The position numbers and the translations under genes were made by a program. Of a stretch of DNA of 64,000 nt, positions 1 to 8,480 are shown in pieces. Position 1 is the stretch's first letter. Every line of letters begins with the position of its first letter. The stretch comes from Flavobacterium sp. CF136 (GTDB lineage: Bacteria; Bacteroidota; Bacteroidia; Flavobacteriales; Flavobacteriaceae), in NCBI RefSeq assembly GCF_000282055.1, contig NZ_AKJZ01000012.1, forward strand, positions 1 through 64,000, read 5' to 3'. The notes under the pieces are model-generated. The model did no database searches and was not told the origin of the DNA. It saw nothing but the letters and a program-made list of their open reading frames with translations.

Positions 1-1401
1 ACCAATACCTGGACAGTTAAAGATGATTGTGGCAATACCTCCGATACTTTCACTCAAGTGATTACTATTGAGGATACTACCAAGCCAATATTTACAGGAA
101 ATCTTCCTACAGATATTACAGTTTCTTGTGATGCAGTTCCTGAACCTGCAATTGTTGAAACTTCTGATAATTGTAACAGCAATTTATCGATAGTTTTCTC
201 AGAAATCAAAAGTGATATTCAAAACGAATGCGCAACAAATTACACATTAACACGTACATGGACTATTACTGATTGCAGTGGAAATACCTCTTCCTATTCT
301 CAAATTATAACAGTAAGAGATACAACACCGCCTACAGGAACAGCTCCTTCTAATATTGCTAATTTACAAAGTATTGCAGACATTCCTGTTGGAAGTCCGA
401 CAGACATAAAAGATGCTTTAGATAATTGCAGCGAAAACGTAAACATTAAGATAATTGATTCTAATAATGGAGGAAGTGGCTGTGAAGGAAATGCATATGT
501 CTTAACCAGAACTTATACTTTAACAGATTGTGCCGGTAATAAAACAGAATTAGTACAAACGTTTACTGTTGAAAATAAAGTTTCAGTAACTGCAATAGCA
601 TCAAATGCAACTTGTTTTGAAGCAAATAACGGTTCTATTTTAGTAACTAATAGTCCAGGCTCTATTGTAACTATAACAAATGGAAATAATGAAGTTGTTG
701 GAAATACCAATTTACCAGCCGGAATGTACACAATTACAGCAACATCATCTGTAAATAATAACAATCAGGGCTGTACAGCGACAACAACAGTGACCATAAC
801 ACAACCTCCGTATGGTGTAACCAATGTAACCGGAGAAGCTTGTACTTATGATTCAACACCTGTTAACTTATTAAGTTTATTACCGGAAAATACTCCGGCA
901 ACAGGAATCTGGATTGATACAAATGGTACGAATGCCTTGCAGGGAAATATTCTTAATGCATTAGGTCTGGCACTGGGCAGTTATACATTTGAATATCAAA
1001 TAACAGATGAAAATTGTCGAAGAAGTATTATGCTTAATTTGACAATAAATGATGATTGCAGGGTATTAGCATGTGAAAATATTATAATCCATAATGCTTT
1101 TTCTCCTAACGGAGACGGAATAAATGATGTTTTCAAAATTGATAATATTGATCAGACAATCTGTTATCCTGAAAATACTGTAGAAATTTATAATCGTTGG
1201 GGAATACTGGTATTCGAAACTGCTAATTACAACAATACTACCAATGCATTTGACGGGACTTCCAGAGGCAGAACAACTATTAAACAGTCTGACGGGCTGC
1301 CAACAGGAACATACTTTTATATTATTAATTACACCTTTCTGGATGGTAACGATGTAATTCAATTTAATAAAAAAGCGGGCTATCTCTATTTATCAAAATA
1401 A
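1..1401 (+). CDS. Secreted adhesin with gliding-motility C-terminal domain (5' end outside window)
   Basis: The reading frame is open from base 1, so this is the C-terminal 466 residues of a longer protein. The visible part repeats HYR/Ig-like modules; each carries paired cysteines and variants of a 'LTRTWTITDCSGN' motif (roughly residues 60-100 and 160-185). From about residue 360 comes a domain beginning NAFSPNGDGINDVF and containing EIYNRWG, with GTYFY near the end. This is the type B C-terminal sorting domain of SprB-like type IX secretion cargo. Such proteins are exported across the outer membrane and anchored at the surface as adhesins. The PorP/SprF-like gene that follows is the usual partner needed to secrete or attach type B cargo. 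Ligand unknown; the domain call is firm, and a role in gliding itself is inference. Confidence 0.9.
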   Translation, partial: TNTWTVKDDCGNTSDTFTQVITIEDTTKPIFTGNLPTDITVSCDAVPEPAIVETSDNCNSNLSIVFSEIKSDIQNECATNYTLTRTWTITDCSGNTSSYSQIITVRDTTPPTGTAPSNIANLQSIADIPVGSPTDIKDALDNCSENVNIKIIDSNNGGSGCEGNAYVLTRTYTLTDCAGNKTELVQTFTVENKVSVTAIASNATCFEANNGSILVTNSPGSIVTITNGNNEVVGNTNLPAGMYTITATSSVNNNNQGCTATTTVTITQPPYGVTNVTGEACTYDSTPVNLLSLLPENTPATGIWIDTNGTNALQGNILNALGLALGSYTFEYQITDENCRRSIMLNLTINDDCRVLACENIIIHNAFSPNGDGINDVFKIDNIDQTICYPENTVEIYNRWGILVFETANYNNTTNAFDGTSRGRTTIKQSDGLPTGTYFYIINYTFLDGNDVIQFNKKAGYLYLSK

Positions 1402-1410
1402 TATAAAAAT

Positions 1411-1447
1411 GTAATTCACTATAAAACAAAACCTTATAGTGAATTAC
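1411..1447. terminator. Perfect 14-bp stem-loop after adhesin gene
   Basis: GTAATTCACTATAA and TTATAGTGAATTAC form a perfect 14-bp inverted repeat around a 9-nt loop, 9 bases after the adhesin stop. The following bases are AT-rich but not a clean T-run, so termination may be partial, or the stem may protect the upstream mRNA end. Confidence 0.55.
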
Positions 1448-1499
1448 ATAATAATTGATAAAAAATCATTAGTAATAATTGAAATAATAAATATCTACT

Positions 1500-2417
1500 A
1501 TGAGAACAAAATTATTTTCCCTCGTCATTATGTTTGTAACCGTTGCAAGTTTTGCACAGCAAGATGCTCAGTTTACGCAATATATGTACAATACTATAAA
1601 TATTAATCCTGCCTATGCGGGCTCTCGTGGAGCTTTGAGCGTTTTCGGGTTACATCGTACCCAATGGGTTGGACTGGATGGTGCACCCGAAACGAGTTGT
1701 CTATCTGTAAATACTCCTATAAACAACAGTAATTTAGGAGTAGGAGTTTCATTAATCAATGATAAAATAGGACCAACGAATGAGAATAATTTCTCTGTCG
1801 ATCTCTCCTATACAGTTCAGACATCAGCAAATTTCAAACTTTCCTTTGGTATTAAAGGAACAGCAAATTTATTCAATCTCGACATCAATAAACTGAACCC
1901 GGAAAATCAGGGAGACCCCCAATTTCAGGATTTTAACAGTAAATTTTCTCCAAATGTCGGAGCCGGGGTTTACTGGCATTCTGATAAAGCATATATAGGT
2001 TTATCGGTACCAAATTTTATTGAAACCAATCGTTATAATGACAATAATGTTGCCATTTATAAAGATAAAATCAATTATTATTTAATGGCGGGTTATGTAT
2101 TAGACCTGGATCATTATCAATATGTAAAATTCAAACCGGCTGTACTCACCAAAATGGTTGAAGGGGCACCATTACAAGTAGATGTTTCAGCAAACTTTAT
2201 GTTCATCGATAAATTTGTTGTCGGTGTTGCTTACAGATGGAGCGCTTCATTAAGTGCTATGGTTGGATTTCAGATCACAGAAGGCCTTTATCTGGGATAC
2301 GGTTATGATCGTGAAACTACCAACTTAAACAATTATAATTCAGGATCGCATGAAATATTCCTGCGTTATGAATTCTTCAGAAAAAATGATAAAATGACAA
2401 CTCCACGTTTCTTCTAA
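1500..2417 (+). CDS. PorP/SprF family type IX secretion outer-membrane protein
   Basis: A 305-residue protein with an N-terminal signal peptide ending near FAQQ (about residue 20). It then shows the family hallmark QYMYNTININPAYAGSRG, followed by alternating beta strands typical of a small outer-membrane barrel and a C-terminal YEFFRKND segment. PorP/SprF proteins work with the type IX secretion system; paralogues sit beside individual adhesin genes and are thought to receive or anchor the type B domain of that cargo. Here it directly follows such an adhesin and precedes an OmpA-family gene by 11 bases, so the three probably act together. Family assignment is secure; specificity for the upstream adhesin is inferred from position. 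Confidence 0.92.
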   Translation: MRTKLFSLVIMFVTVASFAQQDAQFTQYMYNTININPAYAGSRGALSVFGLHRTQWVGLDGAPETSCLSVNTPINNSNLGVGVSLINDKIGPTNENNFSVDLSYTVQTSANFKLSFGIKGTANLFNLDINKLNPENQGDPQFQDFNSKFSPNVGAGVYWHSDKAYIGLSVPNFIETNRYNDNNVAIYKDKINYYLMAGYVLDLDHYQYVKFKPAVLTKMVEGAPLQVDVSANFMFIDKFVVGVAYRWSASLSAMVGFQITEGLYLGYGYDRETTNLNNYNSGSHEIFLRYEFFRKNDKMTTPRFF

Positions 2418-2428
2418 AAATATTTATT

Positions 2429-4357
2429 ATGAAAAATTTTATACTCCTTTGCCTAACAATGGTAAGTGTTTTTTCATTCAATAGTTATTCTCAACAATCG
2501 AAAGTAAATGCTGCTGATAAAAAATACGATGGCTATGCCTATGTTGATGCCATAAAGACCTATGAAAGAGTAGCCAAGAAAGGATACAAGTCTGAAGATA
2601 TGTTTAAAAAACTGGGAAACTCTTATTATTTCAATTCTGAATTTGAAGGTGCTGCAAAATGGTACGGTGAATTATTTGCCATGAATAATACAACCATTGA
2701 ACCTGAATTTTATTACAGATATGCCCAGTCTTTAAAATCAATAGGACAACCTGAAAAGGCAAATAATATCCTGGAAGAATTTAACTCTAAATATAAAGAT
2801 GACAACAGAGGTAAACTTTATAAACAAAATGTAAATTATCTGGATCTGATTAAGGAAAATTCAGGACGTTATAAAATTGAAGATGCCGGTATCAACTCTA
2901 AATATTCTGATTACAGCACCTTTGTATCCAATAACAAAATATATTTTGCTTCAGCCAGGGATACCGGTAATTTTTCACAGCGTAAACATAAATGGACAGG
3001 AGAATATTTTACAAATCTGTATGTTGTTGATATAGATTCAGTAAAAGTAAAAAGATTCAGAACCGCTTTAAATACCAAATTTCATGAATCTTCTCCTGTT
3101 CTTTCGAAAGATGGCAAAACAATCTATTTTACAAGAAACAATTATATTGATGGAAAAAAAGGAAAAAATGAAGAGAAAATTACTTTAGTTAAAATATACA
3201 AAGCAACTCTTGAAAATAACAATTGGACCAAAATAAAAGAACTTCCATTTAATAGCAATAATTACAGCGTTGCCCATCCTGCACTTAGTCCGGATGAAAA
3301 AACTTTATATTTTGCGTCAGATATGCCAGGAAGTTTCGGCCAATCTGATTTGTATAAAGTCAGTATCAATGAAGATGGAAGTTACGGTACTCCTGTGAAT
3401 TTAGGAAAAACTATTAACACGGAAGGCAAAGAAACATTTCCTTTTGTAACCAGCGAAAATGAAATTTATTTTGCTTCTGATGGTCATCCGGGACTTGGAG
3501 GTTTAGATGTTTTTGCAGGCCAGATCGATCCTGACGGAGGCATAAGTGATATCCAAAATGTTGGTGCTGATATCAATTCACCAAAAGATGATTTTGCTTA
3601 TACAATTGATCCGGTTTCAAGAAAGGGGTATTTCAGTTCTAACAAAGATGGCGGAAAAGGTTCTGATGATATCTATAAGTTTTTAGAAACCAGAAGATTA
3701 AAATGCGCACAGGAACTTTACGGACTTATTACTGATGCTGAAACTGGTGCAATCTTACCCGGAGCAAAAGTAAGTTTATACGATAGAAATTTAAATCTGA
3801 AAACCTCAACCATTGCCGATGCAACAGGAAATTATACTTTTCCGGTTGAATGTTCAGAAGTATATAATGTAAGAGCCGAAAAGACTGATTACACTACTAA
3901 AGAAGTAAATATTGAAATTCCTCGTAAAAATGGCCGGACTAATCTTCCAATTGCTTTAGATAATTCAAAATGCAAAGTAGCAATTGGTGATGATTTAGGA
4001 AAATGTTTCGGTATCAAAATGATTTATTTCGATCTTGACAAATCTAATATCAGAGAAGAAGCAGCTCTTGATTTAGAAAAAATATTAGATGTATTAAATG
4101 AAAATCCGACTATGAAACTTGATATTCGTTCTCATACCGATAGCAGGGCAACACATAAATATAACGAAGCTTTATCTGACAGAAGAGCAAAATCGACCAT
4201 AGGCTGGCTCATCAAAAACGGAGTGGCAAAAAATCGCTTAACTGGCAGGGGCTACGGAGAAACCCAGCTTGTAAATGAATGTTCAGATGATGTAAAATGC
4301 ACCGAAGAACAACATCAGGCCAACAGACGAAGCGAATTTATTATTACGGCTTTGTAA
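2429..4357 (+). CDS. OmpA-family protein with TPR, PD40 repeats and carboxypeptidase-regulatory-like domain
   Basis: A 642-residue exported protein. In order: signal peptide (about 1-21); TPR-like helices (30-150); PD40/WD40-like beta-propeller repeats (150-420) with motifs such as LSPDEKTLYFASD; a CarboxypepD_reg-like domain (about 430-505); and a C-terminal OmpA peptidoglycan-binding domain (520-640) with the typical IYFDLDKSNIR and NEALSDRRA segments. Proteins of this layout accompany PorP/SprF genes in Bacteroidota and resemble PorE, which ties type IX secretion components to peptidoglycan. It lies 11 bases after the PorP/SprF gene and is probably co-transcribed. Domain order is visible in the sequence; the link to export of the upstream adhesin is contextual inference. 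Confidence 0.9.
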   Translation: MKNFILLCLTMVSVFSFNSYSQQSKVNAADKKYDGYAYVDAIKTYERVAKKGYKSEDMFKKLGNSYYFNSEFEGAAKWYGELFAMNNTTIEPEFYYRYAQSLKSIGQPEKANNILEEFNSKYKDDNRGKLYKQNVNYLDLIKENSGRYKIEDAGINSKYSDYSTFVSNNKIYFASARDTGNFSQRKHKWTGEYFTNLYVVDIDSVKVKRFRTALNTKFHESSPVLSKDGKTIYFTRNNYIDGKKGKNEEKITLVKIYKATLENNNWTKIKELPFNSNNYSVAHPALSPDEKTLYFASDMPGSFGQSDLYKVSINEDGSYGTPVNLGKTINTEGKETFPFVTSENEIYFASDGHPGLGGLDVFAGQIDPDGGISDIQNVGADINSPKDDFAYTIDPVSRKGYFSSNKDGGKGSDDIYKFLETRRLKCAQELYGLITDAETGAILPGAKVSLYDRNLNLKTSTIADATGNYTFPVECSEVYNVRAEKTDYTTKEVNIEIPRKNGRTNLPIALDNSKCKVAIGDDLGKCFGIKMIYFDLDKSNIREEAALDLEKILDVLNENPTMKLDIRSHTDSRATHKYNEALSDRRAKSTIGWLIKNGVAKNRLTGRGYGETQLVNECSDDVKCTEEQHQANRRSEFIITAL

Positions 4358-4401
4358 AGAATAATTTAGTTATCGACACACACATTCGCTTTTTTATAAA
4401 A

Positions 4402-4443
4402 AATAAGCCGTTGTAAATTCATAATAATCTACAACGGCTTATT
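4402..4443. terminator. Bidirectional terminator between OmpA-family and CAP genes
   Basis: AATAAGCCGTTGTA and TACAACGGCTTATT form a perfect 14-bp stem between two convergent genes, with short A/T tracts on both sides. It can serve both strands. Confidence 0.75.
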
Positions 4444-4470
4444 AACTAAACAATGAATACTAACTATCTT

Positions 4471-4974
4471 TTAAATTTTTGCAAATATATTGGTATAGTA
4501 TTTTTTACCTGTTTCTGCATCAATTTTTACAGCAATACCAAAATGAGTATAATCACCTTCTATGTTTTGTTTATGTGACGGACTTTCTAACCAGGCCTTC
4601 AGAACAGCATCAGCTGTTTGATAATTATATGCTATATTTTCACCTACTTTTGTTGCTCCCAGAACAGCAATAATATTCTCTGAGCGGGCTACAAAATCAT
4701 TATGGTTAACAACATTATTTTCAATCATGTAGACATCATGTTCTTCTGATTTAAAAGAAATATGATTCACTCTTTGTAAAGTATTGAGACCAATACTTAC
4801 ACGATATTTATTAATTAACTGCAATACCTCTAATTCTGTATCATTATAGGTATAATCTGTTACAAGTTTCGCAGATGTAGTTTCATTAGTATTCGCCTCA
4901 GCAGAATCCGATGAACAGGAATTAAAAATAACAACAACAAAAAAAAGTACAATTGTACAAAGCAATTTCCTCAT
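4471..4974 (-). CDS. CAP (SCP-like) domain lipoprotein
   Basis: A 167-residue protein with a lipoprotein signal peptide (hydrophobic run, then NSC with the lipid-modified cysteine at residue 20) and a CAP/SCP-like domain over about residues 45-165. Typical CAP features are LINKYRVSIGLNTL, a histidine-containing HNDF segment, GENIAYN and a WLESPSHKQNI stretch close to the C-terminus. Bacterial CAP proteins are extracytoplasmic and mostly of unknown activity. It stands alone, convergent with the OmpA-family gene and sharing a bidirectional terminator. Length is normal for single-domain bacterial members. Family assignment is solid; no function can be assigned. Confidence 0.88.
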   Translation of the reverse strand: MRKLLCTIVLFFVVVIFNSCSSDSAEANTNETTSAKLVTDYTYNDTELEVLQLINKYRVSIGLNTLQRVNHISFKSEEHDVYMIENNVVNHNDFVARSENIIAVLGATKVGENIAYNYQTADAVLKAWLESPSHKQNIEGDYTHFGIAVKIDAETGKKYYTNIFAKI

Positions 4975-5132
4975 AAAATTAAATAGATTTATATATAAAG
5001 TAGATGGGGGGCCAAACTATTTTAGATAAATGATTATTATAGGGTTTAAAAATAATCAATTTACAATCGAACTACCAAAATTAATCGATAAACTGCACGT
5101 TTTAAGTGTTTTACAAAATAAAATTCTTACGA

Positions 5133-5777
5133 CTAAGGGGCTAATCTTTGAATTAACCAACTGTAATCAGACTGATTTGTATAACGAATTCTGTCATGAA
5201 GTCTGTTAGCTCTTCCCTGCCAAAATTCTACTTCTGAAGGAACTACTAAAAATCCTCCCCAATGTTCCGGTCTCGGAATTGGTTTTCCTTCAAAATCATT
5301 TTCCAGCTGTTTTAAATTCTCTTCTAAAAAAGTTCTTGACGGAATTATTTCGCTTTGGTTCGAAACAACAGCTCCTAATTTGCTGCCGTCCGGACGGGAA
5401 TCAAAATAATTATCAGATATATTTCCTGATGTTTTTTGGGCTATTCCTTTTATAATTACCTGACGCTCCATATTTGGCCAGAAAAAAGACAAACAAACAT
5501 GTGGATTTTGAGCAATTGCCCTACCCTTTTCGGAATTATAATTCGTATAAAAAATGAATCCTTCTTCAGAATATTTCTTTAATAAAACAACTCTTGACTT
5601 AGGGAAACCATCCAAACCAATAGTCGAAACTGTCATAGCATTTACTTCTCCGGTCCCTCCAAAATCTTCCACTTCATGAAACCATCTGTTAAAAAGATTA
5701 ATCGGATCTTCAGGAATTGTAGTTTCCAGCAATTCGCTTTTTTCGTATGACTTCCTATAATTACTTAAATCACTCAT
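5133..5777 (-). CDS. pdxH: Pyridoxamine 5'-phosphate oxidase
   Basis: A 214-residue FMN enzyme that oxidises pyridoxine or pyridoxamine 5'-phosphate to pyridoxal 5'-phosphate in the cytoplasm. The sequence shows the FMN-binding SRVVLLK segment (about 61-67), the substrate-loop SRPDGSKLGAVVSNQS (about 127-142) and the C-terminal family signature EFWQGRANRLHDR (184-196), followed by the expected final WLIQRLAP. Length matches the family (about 215). The leader just upstream carries a repeated AATCTAAAATC motif also found upstream of rnz and of the gene at 49365-49847. Assignment is certain. Confidence 0.97.
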   Translation of the reverse strand: MSDLSNYRKSYEKSELLETTIPEDPINLFNRWFHEVEDFGGTGEVNAMTVSTIGLDGFPKSRVVLLKKYSEEGFIFYTNYNSEKGRAIAQNPHVCLSFFWPNMERQVIIKGIAQKTSGNISDNYFDSRPDGSKLGAVVSNQSEIIPSRTFLEENLKQLENDFEGKPIPRPEHWGGFLVVPSEVEFWQGRANRLHDRIRYTNQSDYSWLIQRLAP

Positions 5778-5786
5778 GATTTATTA

Positions 5787-5844
5787 TTTTAGATTATTGA
5801 TTTTAGATTTCAAAAAACTTAGCAACTTAGAATCTTAGTACCTT
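5787..5844. repeat. Dispersed leader repeat upstream of pdxH
   Basis: Two short elements recur elsewhere in the window. TTTTAGATTATTGATTTTAG (5787-5806) matches sequence upstream of rnz (6754-6784) and of the 49847 start (49853-49883). ACTTAGCAACTTAGAATCTT (5817-5836, continuing to 5844) matches, in reverse orientation, the element at 14535-14570. Both lie in non-coding DNA. Confidence 0.6.
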
Positions 5845-5848
5845 AAAT

Positions 5849-6754
5849 TTACCACTCAAAACTTCTACCGTCATCTGCTAATAATATATGTGGAAAAACT
5901 GTTTGTGCTTCTTCTTTAAAAATATTGATATCGCCGTAACGTGTAGAATAATGTCCTAAAACAAGATTTTTCGCATTGGCTTTAAGAGCAATAGTTGCAG
6001 CTTCTTTTGCTGTTGAATGCAATGTTTTTTGGGCCAAAGCCTCTTCAGAATCTAAAAAAGTAGATTCATGATACAAAACATCTACATTCTCTATGATCGG
6101 AATTATTGCTTCATTATAAACCGTATCTGAACAAAAAGCATAACTCATTGCGGGAATAGGATCAAACGACAATTTGTCGTTCTCAATAACAGTTCCATCA
6201 TCAAGCGTAACATTTCCGCCTCCTTTTATTTTTTGGTAATAGCATTTATCAATATTGTAGTTCTGAACAGCATCGACATTTAATTTTCTGTCTCCTGGTT
6301 TTTCCTGAAATAAAAATCCATTAGTATATACACGATGTTTTAGCGGAATCGTTTTTACGATTACTTTTTGGTCCTCAAATATAACTTCACTTTCTTTTGA
6401 TTCCAATTCATGAAAAAACAAATCATAAGTTGTCCATGAATTCGATAATTTCAATTGTAAAGTAATGATTTCCTTAACGCCTTTTGGACCATAAATATGC
6501 AAATCGGTTGTACGCCCTAAAAGTGCAAAAGTCGAAATAGTACCAATTAACCCAAAAAAATGATCGCCATGCAAATGCGAAATAAAAATGTGATTGATTT
6601 TTGAAAATTTGATCTTGTTTTTACGCAATTGTACCTGGGTTCCCTCTCCACAATCTATTAAAAACATTCTGTTTTTTATTTCTAAAACCTGCGAAGTCGG
6701 ATTGGTGATCGTTCTTGGTGTTGCGGCATAACAGCCGAGTATAGTTAATTTCAT
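5849..6754 (-). CDS. rnz: Ribonuclease Z
   Basis: A 301-residue metallo-beta-lactamase fold nuclease that trims the 3' trailer from tRNA precursors. The zinc-binding HLHGDH motif is at residues 60-65, preceded by FLIDCGEGTQ (31-40). Further metal ligands lie in the SDTVYNEA segment and in the HSTAKEAA and LGHYSTRYGD segments. The length and the ending DDGRSFEW fit bacterial RNase Z. It is encoded 94 bases after a small STAS-like gene that shares its strand, a pairing that looks like an operon. Assignment is certain; the functional meaning of the STAS neighbour is unknown. Confidence 0.97.
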   Translation of the reverse strand: MKLTILGCYAATPRTITNPTSQVLEIKNRMFLIDCGEGTQVQLRKNKIKFSKINHIFISHLHGDHFFGLIGTISTFALLGRTTDLHIYGPKGVKEIITLQLKLSNSWTTYDLFFHELESKESEVIFEDQKVIVKTIPLKHRVYTNGFLFQEKPGDRKLNVDAVQNYNIDKCYYQKIKGGGNVTLDDGTVIENDKLSFDPIPAMSYAFCSDTVYNEAIIPIIENVDVLYHESTFLDSEEALAQKTLHSTAKEAATIALKANAKNLVLGHYSTRYGDINIFKEEAQTVFPHILLADDGRSFEW

Positions 6755-6855
6755 TTTAGATATTAGATTGTTGATTTTAGATTGAGGAACTTAAAATTTT
6801 CAGATTTAGTATTAAAAAATCTAATATCTAAAATCAGAACTCTAAAATCTAAAAT
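6754..6855. repeat. AT-rich dispersed repeat between STAS-like gene and rnz
   Basis: TTTTAGATATTAGATTGTTG followed by ATTTTAGATTG abuts the rnz start, and TCTAATATCTAAAATCAG with TCTAAAATCTAAAATCC sits in opposite orientation near 6826-6855. The two blocks can pair as an imperfect inverted repeat. The first block is a copy of the element at 5787 and 49853. Confidence 0.55.
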
Positions 6856-7181
6856 CCAAGGTCTCTTTCAATTTCTTCCATTTCGATAATATCATGAGCT
6901 TCCAAAAGTGAAGGCACTACCGTTAATTTATCAGAGACTGCATTAAAATCAAGTTCGGAAACTACAATTACAAATGATTTTTTAGCTTTTTTTTGTTGCT
7001 TGGAAAGCGGTAAAAACAGCTTTAAATCTTTTTCAGACAATCTGGAATCTAATGATAAATCAATTATAATATTTTGTTTTTCAAAGGTTTTAAACTGCTG
7101 CGTTACTTTTTCCAGGAAAGCATTAAAATCTCCCTGAGTATCTTTAATAGTAACGGTATGTCCTTTTTGATCTACTTTCAT
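6849..7181 (-). CDS. Small STAS-domain-like protein
   Basis: A 110-residue cytoplasmic protein with no signal peptide or membrane segment. The pattern of strands (IIIDLSL, FVIVVSEL) alternating with amphipathic helices resembles a STAS/anti-sigma-antagonist fold. No serine-phosphorylation site typical of SpoIIAA-type proteins is obvious. It sits immediately upstream of rnz on the same strand and is likely co-transcribed. In flavobacterial annotations this small gene is sometimes mislabelled as ribonuclease Z because of that linkage; it has none of the metal-binding motifs of that enzyme. Function unknown; the fold call is moderate. Confidence 0.65.
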   Translation of the reverse strand: MKVDQKGHTVTIKDTQGDFNAFLEKVTQQFKTFEKQNIIIDLSLDSRLSEKDLKLFLPLSKQQKKAKKSFVIVVSELDFNAVSDKLTVVPSLLEAHDIIEMEEIERDLGF

Positions 7182-7291
7182 CTTATAATTTATTGGGGCT
7201 TACATAAAATTAATAATTCGAGAGCTAAGGTACAAAGTTTTTTTCTAGTTTTCAGTACCCGTTTTCAGTCTCAGTGTTCACTTTTGTCAGA

Positions 7292-7433
7292 CTGAGGTGG
7301 AGTCAAAGCCCTTTTAAACTAACAAACCTTCGACTTCGCTCAGGGTGACACCTCTTAAAAGCTCTGTTGTCTGGCTGAGCGTAGTTGAAGCCCCTTTTAA
7401 CTAACTAGCCTTTGACTTCGCTCAGGGTAACAC
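7292..7433. repeat. Two tandem imperfect hairpin repeats between STAS-like gene and pyrB
   Basis: The 306-base gap 7182-7487 holds two related hairpins. In unit 1, CTGAGGTGGAGTCAAAGC (7292-7309) pairs with CCTTCGACTTCGCTCAG (7327-7343). In unit 2, CTGAGCGTAGTTGAAG (7375-7390) pairs with CCTTTGACTTCGCTCAG (7409-7425). Each right arm ends in GGGTRACAC. The CTTCGCTCAGGGTGACA core is a widely dispersed bacterial intergenic repeat. No open reading frame of note is present. Confidence 0.75.
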
Positions 7434-7487
7434 CTCGTTAGAGACAAAGTTAGACCTGGAAACTGTGACTGCGACTGGAAACCAGAA

Positions 7488-8414
7488 CTATTGAATTTTA
7501 GAAGCCAAAAGATAAATTACAGCCATTCTAATCGCTACACCATTTTCTACCTGATTTAAAATCACGGAATGATCTGAGTCAGCTACTTCCGAAGTAATTT
7601 CTACTCCTCTGTTGATCGGTCCCGGGTGCATAATTACGATTTCTTTTCCAAGAGAATCTAATAATGGTTTATCGACTCCGTATTGCTGCGCATATTCACG
7701 TGTTGAAGGGAAAAAGTTCACATCCATACGTTCGTTCTGAACACGAAGCATATTGGCTACGTCACACCATTCCAGGGCTTTGCGTAAATTTGGTTCAACC
7801 GTAACACCAAGTGATTCAATATATCTCGGAATCAAGGTTTTTGGTCCGCAGACTTTTACTTCGGCTCCTTGCATCTTCAAAGCATAAATATTGGACAAGG
7901 CAACTCTTGAGTGCAGAATATCGCCTACAATAACTACTTTTTTTCCGGCAACATCTCCCAGTTTTTCTCTGATCGAATAACTGTCCAGTAAAGCCTGAGT
8001 CGGGTGTTCGTGTGCACCGTCGCCTGCATTTACAATACTTGCTTTGACATTTTTGGATAAAAAATAAGCCGCTCCGGGATTGGAGTGGCGCATTACGACC
8101 ATGTCAACTTTCATGGAAAGGATATTATTTACAGTATCAATCAGGGTTTCTCCTTTTTTAACCGATGACTGGGCTGCCGAAAAACTAATAACATCTGCCG
8201 ATAATCGTTTTTGGGCTAATTCGAAAGAAAGTTTCGTTCTGGTACTGTTTTCGAAGAAAATATTGGCAATGGTAATATCTCGTAATGAAGGAACTTTTTT
8301 AATGGGTCTGTTAATGACTTCTTTAAAATGATCTGCCGTTTCAAAAATTAGGTTAATATCATTCTCGTTGATGTATTTAATTCCTAATAAATGATTTACG
8401 CTTAATTCTTTCAT
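7488..8414 (-). CDS. pyrB: Aspartate carbamoyltransferase catalytic subunit
   Basis: A 308-residue enzyme condensing carbamoyl phosphate and aspartate in the second step of pyrimidine synthesis. Visible signatures are the carbamoyl-phosphate loop FFENSTRTKLSFE (53-65), the HPTQALLDSY motif (about 137-146) and the aspartate-binding MHPGPINRGVE segment near the C-terminus. The length is that of the catalytic chain; no regulatory chain pyrI is next to it. It follows pyrR by 66 bases on the same strand, the usual pyrR-pyrB arrangement, so it is probably co-regulated with pyrimidine salvage. Certain. Confidence 0.98.
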   Translation of the reverse strand: MKELSVNHLLGIKYINENDINLIFETADHFKEVINRPIKKVPSLRDITIANIFFENSTRTKLSFELAQKRLSADVISFSAAQSSVKKGETLIDTVNNILSMKVDMVVMRHSNPGAAYFLSKNVKASIVNAGDGAHEHPTQALLDSYSIREKLGDVAGKKVVIVGDILHSRVALSNIYALKMQGAEVKVCGPKTLIPRYIESLGVTVEPNLRKALEWCDVANMLRVQNERMDVNFFPSTREYAQQYGVDKPLLDSLGKEIVIMHPGPINRGVEITSEVADSDHSVILNQVENGVAIRMAVIYLLASKIQ

Positions 8415-8480
8415 TTTTGTTTGTTTAATTGTTTAATCGCTGAACTGTTTAACTGATTTTGAATTTATTAACTGTTCAAC

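Noticed and set aside
6849..7181. Ribonuclease Z label for the small gene before rnz
   Set aside because: No metal-binding motif; sequence is STAS-like.
7292..7433. CRISPR-like repeat pair
   Set aside because: Only two imperfect hairpin units, with no regular spacers and no cas genes.
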